NCBI GenBank assembly: GCA_027310365.1
Contig: DAIDAY010000007.1
Span: 1-36,852, forward strand
Length of the DNA stretch: 36,852 nucleotides
Reading direction: 5' to 3'
DNA from: a bacterium
Lineage (GTDB): Bacteria; Patescibacteriota; Minisyncoccia; UBA6257; GWB1-50-10
The translations under genes were made by a program, and so were the position numbers. This document shows, in pieces, positions 6,431 through 13,366 of this stretch; the stretch's first letter is position 1; the number at the start of each line of letters is the position of its first letter. The notes beneath the pieces were generated by a model, which saw only the letters and a list, made by a program, of their open reading frames with translations, did not search any database and had not been told where the DNA came from.

Positions 6431-9400
6431 ATGGAGGGAAACACAATAGCGAAAGGCATTTTTGATAGTTTTGTTCGGCAATACTCACTTTCCAAAACAG
6501 TGCGGTTTAAATTAAAACCCATTTGGAGTACCCAAAAAATGTTGGATGAAGAACATATTTTTGAAACGGACGAACTCCGTCACGAGAAATATGAACGGAC
6601 AAAACCTTGGATCGATCGTCTACATCGAGAATTCATTAAAGAAGCCCTATCCGACTTTAGCTTTAAAAGCCTTATACTCTACCGTAAAACGTTTGAGGTG
6701 TGGCAGAAAGACAAAAAATCGAAATCCGCAAAGGACAATTTGGCCAAGGAAGAAAATAAATTAAGGGAAGAAATAGTTGAGAAGTTTAATGCCACTGCAA
6801 AAGGGTGGGCAGGAAAGTACCCCGAGTTGAAGCTAAAAAAAGTTGATGTCGGCATTCTTTTCGAGGCGGGCATATTTCGAGTTCTTAAAGAGCGGTATGA
6901 AAACGAAAGCGGAACAGCGATAACCACAAATGGAGGAGATGGGGTAAACATATTTGACGACTGGAATGGGTGGACTGGCTATTTCAAGAAATTCTTTCAG
7001 ACCCGTAAGAATTTTTACTCCGCCGGGAATGAATCAACGTCGGTGGCGTATCGCATTGTTAACCAAAATCTGCGTCGGTTTATTCAAAACATTCAGCTTT
7101 TTGATCAAGCAAAACACAAAATTGATGTTACAAAAATAGAGAAAGATCTAGATATTTCCTGTGATAAAATATTCTCTTTAGAAAACTACAGTGTCTGCCT
7201 CTTGCAAAATGGCATTGACGCCTACAATCGCGCTATAGGTGGGGAAATAAAAGGAAGGGACAAGAAAATCCCAGGAATTAACCAAGCAATCAACGAATAT
7301 CGTCAGAAAAACAAGAATGATAAGATCCATTTTCTTACCATGCTTAACAAACAAATTCACAGCGAGAAAGAAAAATTTTTAGACGCGATTGAAGATGATA
7401 AGGAGCTTATCAGAGAACTAAGATTATTTGCTAAGGCCGCGAACACAAAACTTGGTGTCTTTAGAAAGTTGATTAGTGATTTTACATCAAACAACGACAG
7501 CTATATTTTGGATAAGGTTTATATATCCTCGGATGCTCTTGAACGAAACGCAAGTCGCTGGTTCGCAAACTACGAGAGCTTTGAACAAGCGTTACTGGAC
7601 ACTGTGAAAGAATATGAGGACGCATATAGCGTATTAGATCAAAAACCGCCCCACGAGAAAGACGGGCAGATAAAATATCCTGATTTTCTGATCTACACGC
7701 ATATAAAATCTGCATTGGATAAGGTGAGTATCCCTATCTTTAAAGAAAAGTACTACGAAGAAATTCCTCGTTTGGGAGAGTCACAATGCTTTGAGCAGTT
7801 TCTGCACATTCTGCAGTTTGAGGTTGAGCAACAATTTTCACATAAGGATCTAAACGGAAGAACGGCGGGGTATGAAATACACAGCAATAATATAAAGTCA
7901 TTACTTGGTTCTCTTGATTTTAAAATTGATAAAGATGCGAAAATCGCAATCAAGAATTTTGTCGATTCGACACTTGCTATTTATCAACTAGCAAAATATT
8001 TTGCCGTGGAAAAAAGACGACAGTGGTTGGATAACTTTGATCTAGATGATCGTTTTTACAATGACACCGATGTGGGGTATATGACATTTTATGGAGACGC
8101 AATGGGGCTGAAAAGTGCATACGAAGAAATCGTGCAGGGATACAATGCTTTGCGTAATTATCTTACCAGAAAACCTTACAGCACGGATAAATGGATACTT
8201 AACTTTAATATCCCAACTCTTGCCGATGGATTTGATAGAAATAAGGAAAAAGAAAACGGTGTTGTTGTGCTCCGAAAAAATGGACAATATTATCTCGGCG
8301 TAATGGATAGCGATCATATGAATCTTTTCGCCGAGGAAAAACAGAAAGAATTAGAAGGCGATGGATACGAGAAGATGAATTATAAGTATTTTCCAAATCC
8401 TTCACAGATGATTCCAAAATGCTCAACCCAACTATCTGAAGTCAAGAAACATTTTTCCAAGTCAACAGAAGATTACTACCTAAAAAGCGAAGCCTTTATT
8501 ATTCCGCTCCGCATCAGTAAGAAAATCTTTGACTTGAATAACTTCGAGTATCAAAAATCCTATTTAGAAACACTGAATGGTTCTGATCCTGATGAATCGC
8601 GAAGAGTAAGAGCGGATAGTCAGAAAAAAAACCAGGTAAAATTATTTCAGAAAGATGTTTTAGAGTTAAGCAAAAACGAGAGAGTGTACAAATCTGCGTT
8701 AAAAGAGTGGATTGATTTCTGCAAAGAATTCCTAAAATCATATGAAAGTACCACGAGGTCGGGGTTCGATTATTCCCACATAAGACCGACTGTGCAGTAT
8801 AGTTCTGTGGATCAGTTTTACCGCGATATTGAAAAAGGAAGTTATAAAGTTACATTTACGCCGATTTCTGAATCTTATCTACGTAGTAAAAACACCGGTG
8901 GAGAGCTGTTTGTTTTTGAAATTCATAACAAAGATTGGAATTTGAAAGATGGTAAGAGAAAAGAGGGGACCAAAAATCTCCATACTTTGTATTGGGAGCA
9001 ATTGTTTAGCAACGAAAACGCCACGCAGAACTTTGTTTTTAAATTAAACGGCGAAGCGGAATTGTTTTTCCGGCCTAAGACGGAAGAGAGTAAACTTGGC
9101 TATAAGAAGTGGGACGTGAAAGAGAAAAAATGGATGAAAGTGATTAAGAAAGAAAATGAGGCAGTTGTGGACAGAAAACGATATGCAGAAAGCACCATCT
9201 TGTTCCATTGCCTTATCACCATCAACCGTGTGTCGGAAAACAAAACGGACACACAAATGAACACCGATATAAGGAAAGTAGTCGCCGAGAAGAAGGAAAT
9301 ACGCATTATTGGTGTGGATCGTGGAGAAAAACATTTAGCGTATTATTCAGTTATTAATCAAAACGGAGAAATTATCTCGAATGGTTTGGGTTCATTGAAT

Positions 9401-10612
9401 ACGGTCGGAGTCGCAAATGGTAAGCCAGTGCCATATGCAGAGATATTAGAGAAACGCATGAAGGAACGCGAAACGGCTCGACGCGAGTGGCAGGAAATAG
9501 AGCAGATAAAAGATACGAAGAGAGGGTACGTGTCACAAGTCGTGCATAAATTAGTTGATCTTGCGATCGAACACAACGCAATCATTGTACTTGAGGATTT
9601 AAGCATGCGTTTTAAACAAGTGCGGAGCGGAATAGAAAAAAGCATTTACCAGCAATTTGAAAAACAGCTCATTGATAAATTAAGTTTCCTGGTGAATAAA
9701 AAGGAAACCAATCCAACAAAAGCGGGACACCCGCTCAGGGCGTATCAACTCACCTCGCCGATCACGGCGTTTAAGAAGATGGGTAAACAAACCGGCATGA
9801 TTTTCTACACTGCGGCAGGCTATACATCGCGCACTTGCCCAGTATGTGGCTATCGTCGTAACATACATTTTCGTTTTGAAAACGTCGATAAAGCGAAGGA
9901 AATTATTAGAAGTCTTGAGGGGTTTACATACAACGCTAAGAATGACTCATTTGTAATCAGTTATTCACTAAAAAAGTTCCTCAGTAAGGAACAGCAGAAA
10001 GAGAATAAGACGAAAAACAAATTGTACGAAAATAAACCTCGCAAAGACATATTTACCCTGTTTACTAAAGACGCCATCCGGTATAAATGGTTTCAACAAA
10101 CTTCGCCGAGATTGCGTGCGATTAAAGACGATGAGGGTATTAAAGATTATCAAGGAACTGATAAACAACAAACAAAACGAGGACTCGTAAAAGAATTCGA
10201 TATTAACAAATATCTCAAGGGTCTACTGAAAAATATTCTTCGGGTGGGGGATTTACGAGAGGTGATTATCTCGTATGAAGTCGGCAAAGAATTCTATGAG
10301 AAATTACTATTTGCCCTTTTTCTTCTGACGGAAACACGTCAAAGCGTTTCGGAGACTGATGTTGATTATATCCATTGCCCGGAGTGTGGATTCGACTCTC
10401 GCAAAGGATTTCAAGGCAATGAATTCAACGGAGACGCAAACGGAGCTTATAATATCGCCCGCAAGGGGATTATGATTCTGGAAAAAATAAAACAGTTTAA
10501 AGAAAAAGAAGATTTATCAAAAATGGGATGGAGTGAAATGTCTATCAGCATTGAGGAATGGGATAAATTCACTCAAAGCCAATGGAACCTTACATCCAAA
10601 TCTCAAAAATAA
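6431..10612 (+). CDS. cas12a: Cas12a (Cpf1) RNA-guided DNA endonuclease, type V-A effector
   Basis: 1393-residue single-effector nuclease that processes its own pre-crRNA and cuts crRNA-matched DNA next to a T-rich PAM. Family marks: N-terminal FVRQYSLSKTVRFKLKP; RuvC-I IIGVDRGEKHLAYYSV (Asp ~963); bridge-helix region; RuvC-II IIVLEDLSMRFKQVRSGIEKSIYQQFEKQLIDKL (Glu ~1055); RuvC-III GDANGAYNIARKG (Asp ~1335). All three catalytic acids are present. Two CxxC pairs (1136/1139 in TCPVCGYRRN, 1316/1319 in HCPECGFDSR) could form a zinc ribbon; the Acidaminococcus, Francisella and Lachnospiraceae proteins read K-x-D-P-x-T-G-F at the first site. Codon use is AT-rich compared with flanking housekeeping genes, suggesting horizontal origin. 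No Shine-Dalgarno precedes ATG 6431. A GGAGGG lies inside the first codons (6433-6438), 7 nt before an ATA codon at 6446. The 3' end overlaps cas4 by 31 nt. Confidence 0.97.
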   Translation: MEGNTIAKGIFDSFVRQYSLSKTVRFKLKPIWSTQKMLDEEHIFETDELRHEKYERTKPWIDRLHREFIKEALSDFSFKSLILYRKTFEVWQKDKKSKSAKDNLAKEENKLREEIVEKFNATAKGWAGKYPELKLKKVDVGILFEAGIFRVLKERYENESGTAITTNGGDGVNIFDDWNGWTGYFKKFFQTRKNFYSAGNESTSVAYRIVNQNLRRFIQNIQLFDQAKHKIDVTKIEKDLDISCDKIFSLENYSVCLLQNGIDAYNRAIGGEIKGRDKKIPGINQAINEYRQKNKNDKIHFLTMLNKQIHSEKEKFLDAIEDDKELIRELRLFAKAANTKLGVFRKLISDFTSNNDSYILDKVYISSDALERNASRWFANYESFEQALLDTVKEYEDAYSVLDQKPPHEKDGQIKYPDFLIYTHIKSALDKVSIPIFKEKYYEEIPRLGESQCFEQFLHILQFEVEQQFSHKDLNGRTAGYEIHSNNIKSLLGSLDFKIDKDAKIAIKNFVDSTLAIYQLAKYFAVEKRRQWLDNFDLDDRFYNDTDVGYMTFYGDAMGLKSAYEEIVQGYNALRNYLTRKPYSTDKWILNFNIPTLADGFDRNKEKENGVVVLRKNGQYYLGVMDSDHMNLFAEEKQKELEGDGYEKMNYKYFPNPSQMIPKCSTQLSEVKKHFSKSTEDYYLKSEAFIIPLRISKKIFDLNNFEYQKSYLETLNGSDPDESRRVRADSQKKNQVKLFQKDVLELSKNERVYKSALKEWIDFCKEFLKSYESTTRSGFDYSHIRPTVQYSSVDQFYRDIEKGSYKVTFTPISESYLRSKNTGGELFVFEIHNKDWNLKDGKRKEGTKNLHTLYWEQLFSNENATQNFVFKLNGEAELFFRPKTEESKLGYKKWDVKEKKWMKVIKKENEAVVDRKRYAESTILFHCLITINRVSENKTDTQMNTDIRKVVAEKKEIRIIGVDRGEKHLAYYSVINQNGEIISNGLGSLNTVGVANGKPVPYAEILEKRMKERETARREWQEIEQIKDTKRGYVSQVVHKLVDLAIEHNAIIVLEDLSMRFKQVRSGIEKSIYQQFEKQLIDKLSFLVNKKETNPTKAGHPLRAYQLTSPITAFKKMGKQTGMIFYTAAGYTSRTCPVCGYRRNIHFRFENVDKAKEIIRSLEGFTYNAKNDSFVISYSLKKFLSKEQQKENKTKNKLYENKPRKDIFTLFTKDAIRYKWFQQTSPRLRAIKDDEGIKDYQGTDKQQTKRGLVKEFDINKYLKGLLKNILRVGDLREVIISYEVGKEFYEKLLFALFLLTETRQSVSETDVDYIHCPECGFDSRKGFQGNEFNGDANGAYNIARKGIMILEKIKQFKEKEDLSKMGWSEMSISIEEWDKFTQSQWNLTSKSQK

Positions 10613-11121
10613 ACGATTTCACGTTCTGCCCGGCGACGCTGTACCTCCACAGCATGTACGAAGGATTTTCAACGGATAATTTCCATGAAACGCCGCAGGT
10701 TGTCGGCAGGTTGAAGCATGAAACGGTCGACAGAGGCGCTTATTCCACAGCCAAAAGGTTTTTGACCGGTTTATCGGTTTACAGCGAAAAGTACAACATC
10801 ATGGGCAGGATCGACATCTATGATCGGGAAACGCAAACGCTCATCGAGCGCAAAACGAAAATCAAGAAAATCTACGACGGTTACCGATATCAACTCTATG
10901 CCCAGTACTATTGCCTTACGGAAATGGATTATCCCGTGAAAAAAATGGTGCTCCGATCGCTCGACGATAATAAAAACTACACCATACCGCTCCCCGGTAA
11001 AAAAGAATGTTTGAAATTCGAAGGTGTCCTGAAAGCAATGAGAAACTTCGATCCTAGAGTGCTCCTTTCGCACCGTTGCCCGAAGTGTGCGATGAGCGTT
11101 TACGGCGCGCTCGGTTGGTAG
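10582..11121 (+). CDS. cas4: Cas4 exonuclease (type V-A adaptation), Fe-S ligands incomplete
   Basis: 179-residue RecB-like nuclease that trims prespacers and helps select PAM-proximal ends with Cas1-Cas2. Nuclease residues are visible: His in GRLKHETVD, Asp in GRIDIYD, E-x-K in LIERKTK, and the QLYAQYYCL helix. The N-terminal cluster cysteine is present (FTFCPATLYLH). At the C-terminus Cas4 normally has three more cysteines, but here only CPKC remains. The following residues read AMSVYGALGW and then stop, with Ser and Gly where cysteines are expected. Either the cluster is lost or altered, or there is a recent mutation at the 3' end. No alternative frame restores them. The start overlaps the cas12a 3' end. 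Codon use at the 5' end is GC-richer than in cas12a. Confidence 0.88.
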   Translation: MEPYIQISKINDFTFCPATLYLHSMYEGFSTDNFHETPQVVGRLKHETVDRGAYSTAKRFLTGLSVYSEKYNIMGRIDIYDRETQTLIERKTKIKKIYDGYRYQLYAQYYCLTEMDYPVKKMVLRSLDDNKNYTIPLPGKKECLKFEGVLKAMRNFDPRVLLSHRCPKCAMSVYGALGW

Positions 11122-11126
11122 TAAAT

Positions 11127-12089
11127 ATGATTACCGCTCCTGATTTTAAGCAAAAGCAGATCCTCTTTATCCAGGCGGAGCGTGGAGTAGAGAATAAGAT
11201 TAAGTTTCAGAACGACAATATCGTTTTTATGAAGGATGGCAAGGTAGCGAATCGCGCTTCGTGTCACCGCGTTTTTGTCGTGTTTATTGCTGGTGATATT
11301 GCAATCACCAGTGAACTGATGAAGTCTGGTTTACAGCACGGCATATCGTTTTTCTTCCTGAAAAACAATCTCGAGGCGTATGCGTCCATAGACGCCGCGG
11401 CGGAGGGCAATTATCTCTTGAGAATGCGTCAGTACGCCATGACTGATGCGGAAGAATTGTTTATTGCAAAACAGATACTGAAAAATAAAATCGACAATCA
11501 ACTGCGCCTCTTAAGATCAAGGAAACTGGGGAAAGAATTGACGGAAAACGAAGCGGCAATTATGCATTCGATCAACGAAGCAGATCAAAATGACTCGCTG
11601 CTTGGTATTGAAGGGAATATATCCAAAGAATTCTTCGGCGCTTATTTCAAACCGATTGGATGGTGGACGAGAATGCCTCGGGCGAAACCGGATATTCAAA
11701 ATTTTCTGCTCGATATAGGATATACGATGTTATTCAATTTCGTTGATTCGCTCTTGCGTCTTTACGGTTTTGATACTTATAAAGGAAACTACCATAAATT
11801 GTTTTTTCAACGCAAGTCGCTGTCTTGCGATATTGTGGAACCATTTCGTTCCGTTATAGATCGCGAGGTATTGAAAATATATACCCTGAAACAAATTGAG
11901 GAAAAGGATTTCAAGATCACGGACGGCAGGATAACGGCTCCGTTCGATAAGACCCAAAAATATGCGAAGGTTTTCCTCGAAGCGATCATGAAAAACCGAG
12001 AAGCTATTTATGCGTACGTACAAGGATTTTACCGCTTTCTTATGAACCACGATAAAAATCCATTCCCTGAATTCAAAATTTCTCGCTAA
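11127..12089 (+). CDS. cas1: Cas1 integrase (type V-A)
   Basis: 320-residue metal-dependent integrase that inserts prespacers into the array with Cas2. Active-site residues are seen as Glu in LGIEGNISKEFF, His in YKGNYHKLFFQRKSLSCDIVEPFR, and Asp/Glu in the same DIVEPFR segment. This is the usual Cas1 pattern with the helical C-terminal domain intact. The start ATG 11127 is five nt after the cas4 stop and gives the short N-terminus (MITAPDFKQKQILFI) expected for the beta-strand domain. The longer in-frame start at 11076 would run through cas4. It lies 1 nt before cas2. Confidence 0.94.
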   Translation: MITAPDFKQKQILFIQAERGVENKIKFQNDNIVFMKDGKVANRASCHRVFVVFIAGDIAITSELMKSGLQHGISFFFLKNNLEAYASIDAAAEGNYLLRMRQYAMTDAEELFIAKQILKNKIDNQLRLLRSRKLGKELTENEAAIMHSINEADQNDSLLGIEGNISKEFFGAYFKPIGWWTRMPRAKPDIQNFLLDIGYTMLFNFVDSLLRLYGFDTYKGNYHKLFFQRKSLSCDIVEPFRSVIDREVLKIYTLKQIEEKDFKITDGRITAPFDKTQKYAKVFLEAIMKNREAIYAYVQGFYRFLMNHDKNPFPEFKISR

Positions 12090-12090
12090 T

Positions 12091-12372
12091 ATGCTTGTTG
12101 TCTCCTACGATTTTGAAGAGAGCGGGCCGCGAACTAAATTTTCCAAGTTTCTCAAGAAATTCGGCAGAAAAATGCAGTATTCGGTGTTCGAAATTAAGAA
12201 CAGTCAGCGGGTATTGAAAAATATCTTAAGTGAGGTAGAATTAAAGTACAAAAAACAGTTTACCGGTTCCGACAGTATTGTCATTATTCCGATCTGCGAG
12301 GCGTGCGAAAAGAAGATGGTAAGATATGGATATGCCAAGAACGAAGAGGAAGATGTGATTGTCTTTAAGTGA
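12091..12372 (+). CDS. cas2: Cas2
   Basis: 93-residue ferredoxin-fold protein that bridges two Cas1 dimers in the spacer-integration complex. The N-terminal strand is LVVSYDFEESGPRTKFSKFLKKFG with the conserved Asp after the first strand. It continues with MQYSVFEIKNSQR (normally Q-x-S-V-F) and the second core strand DSIVIIPICEAC. The start codon follows the cas1 stop by one base (TAA-T-ATG), so translation is probably coupled. It is the last gene of the cas operon; the array leader begins right after its stop. Confidence 0.93.
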   Translation: MLVVSYDFEESGPRTKFSKFLKKFGRKMQYSVFEIKNSQRVLKNILSEVELKYKKQFTGSDSIVIIPICEACEKKMVRYGYAKNEEEDVIVFK

Positions 12373-12409
12373 AAGGATCGATCGTTGAAAGCTGAATAAG
12401 TCAAATGCG

Positions 12410-12433
12410 GAAATTGCTGTGTATAGATTAGAC
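12410..12433 (-). repeat. Inverted partial copy of the CRISPR repeat (anti-repeat-like)
   Basis: Read on the minus strand this is gtctaatc, 9 nt, caatttc. The repeat has gtctaatc, 8 nt, caatttc at its positions 1-8 and 17-23. Two exact blocks of 8 and 7 nt are in the same order with spacing differing by one. The plus-strand transcript of the leader could therefore pair with the 5' two thirds of any repeat, covering the segment cut by Cas12a. Confidence 0.5.
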
Positions 12434-12554
12434 CATAAAGACAGCGGGGGCTGGGTTGCAAAACCCTAGTCTTCATAAAATTTAAATATGAAAATAGCTA
12501 CATTTTCCAAGCAAAGTCGTAACTTAATATTTTGGTTATTTGTATCTTTCGCAA

Positions 12555-12570
12555 GGAATAGAGCTATTCC
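12555..12570. repeat. Perfect inverted repeat flanking the first CRISPR repeat
   Basis: ggaatag-ag-ctattcc: 7-bp arms, 2-bp spacer, ending 4 bp before the first repeat. Its position suits a leader-anchoring site read by the Cas1-Cas2 integration complex or by a host factor. Confidence 0.5.
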
Positions 12571-12574
12571 CGCT

Positions 12575-13041
12575 GTCTAATCCATATATTCAATTTCTAC
12601 TTTTGTAGATTTCTGGGAGTATCGACGCACGAAAAGTCTAATCCATATATTCAATTTCTACTTTTGTAGATGGGCGAGCCGACCTTTTGTCATCGGAGTC
12701 TAATCCATATATTCAATTTCTACTTTTGTAGATAAAGTGACCGTATGGGCGATTGGACAGTCTAATCCATATATTCAATTTCTACTTTTGTAGATTCCGA
12801 GTGTGTCGATACTCGGAAAAGTCTAATCCATATATTCAATTTCTACTTTTGTAGATCAACTTCTCGTCCACGGCGGGACTGGTCTAATCCATATATTCAA
12901 TTTCTACTTTTGTAGATCCTTAAACGATCTCTCTCTATTGCGAGTCTAATCCATATATTCAATTTCTACTTTTGTAGATTATCGACCGACCGTTCTGGGT
13001 CATACGTCTAATCCATATATTCAATTTCTACTTTTGTAGAT
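12575..13041 (+). CRISPR. Type V-A CRISPR array: 8 repeats, 7 spacers
   Basis: Eight identical 36-nt repeats start at 12575, 12636, 12698, 12760, 12821, 12882, 12944 and 13006. Each begins gtctaatcca and ends aatttctacttttgtagat, the Cas12a crRNA handle (stem TCTAC / GTAGA, loop TTTT). Spacers are 25, 26, 26, 25, 25, 26 and 26 nt, at or below the short end for Cas12a arrays. The handle lies directly 5' of each spacer on the plus strand, so the array is transcribed left to right from the cas2 side. The last repeat shows no decay, although arrays usually degenerate at the distal end. No spacer has an obvious full match elsewhere in the window by eye. Confidence 0.98.
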
Positions 13042-13086
13042 TAGGGAAATAATGTGGGGCAAGGAGGAGGCGATCCTTTCTTTGCT

Positions 13087-13114
13087 TTGACAAGAAAGAG
13101 GGGGCTGGTAAAAT
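13087..13114 (+). promoter_or_regulatory. Consensus promoter for the glutaredoxin-efflux operon
   Basis: TTGACA (13087-13092), 16-nt spacer, TAAAAT (13109-13114), then 6 nt to the ATG at 13121. The start of transcription would coincide with the start codon, giving a leaderless mRNA. Confidence 0.72.
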
Positions 13115-13120
13115 GGAAGC

Positions 13121-13357
13121 ATGCCAAAGGTTACTATCTATACGACGCCGACGTGTGTGTTTTGCCGAATGGCAAAGGCCTTTTTTCGCTCGCACAACGT
13201 GGCATACGACGAAAAGAACGTAGCAACCGATATGACGGCTCGCCAAGAGATGGTCGAGAAGTCGGGCCAGCTCGGCGTTCCGGTCATCGACATCGGGGGC
13301 GAAATCGTCGTCGGATTTGATCAAGCAGCGCTCACAAAACTTTTGAAAATCAAGTAG
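13121..13357 (+). CDS. Glutaredoxin-like thioredoxin-fold protein
   Basis: 78-residue thiol-disulfide oxidoreductase. It has the CVFC active site at residues 12-15 (TTPTCVFCRMAKAFF), the cis-proline segment LGVPVIDIGGEIVVGFD that binds glutathione or a protein substrate, and the usual glutaredoxin/NrdH length. The aromatic-free CVFC resembles the NrdH/YruB-type redoxins common in small-genome bacteria. It is the first gene behind a strong promoter and lies 9 nt before the efflux adaptor gene, so it is probably co-transcribed; no direct functional link to efflux is evident. Confidence 0.9.
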   Translation: MPKVTIYTTPTCVFCRMAKAFFRSHNVAYDEKNVATDMTARQEMVEKSGQLGVPVIDIGGEIVVGFDQAALTKLLKIK

Positions 13358-13366
13358 CATCCTCGC

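Larger units (their letters stand above)
12373..12574 (+). promoter_or_regulatory. CRISPR leader region
   Basis: About 200 bp between the cas2 stop and the first repeat, AT-rich toward the array. The repeat orientation (3' stem-loop ahead of each spacer) places the leader on this side. It holds an inverted partial repeat copy (12410-12433). It also holds a hairpin aagac...gtctt with inner gggtt-gcaa-aaccc (12438-12473), an AT-rich inverted repeat ttcata / tatgaa (near 12473-12491), and a perfect palindrome next to the first repeat. A promoter must be here, but no confident -35/-10 pair is visible. Confidence 0.6.

Noticed and set aside
11076-11126. Longer N-terminus for Cas1
   Set aside because: It would run through the cas4 coding end in another frame; the Cas1 fold starts at MITAPDFK.
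12438-12473. Terminator for the cas operon
   Set aside because: A hairpin is present (aagac/gtctt with inner gggtt/aaccc), but there is no T-run, only AT-rich leader sequence; left as a leader hairpin.
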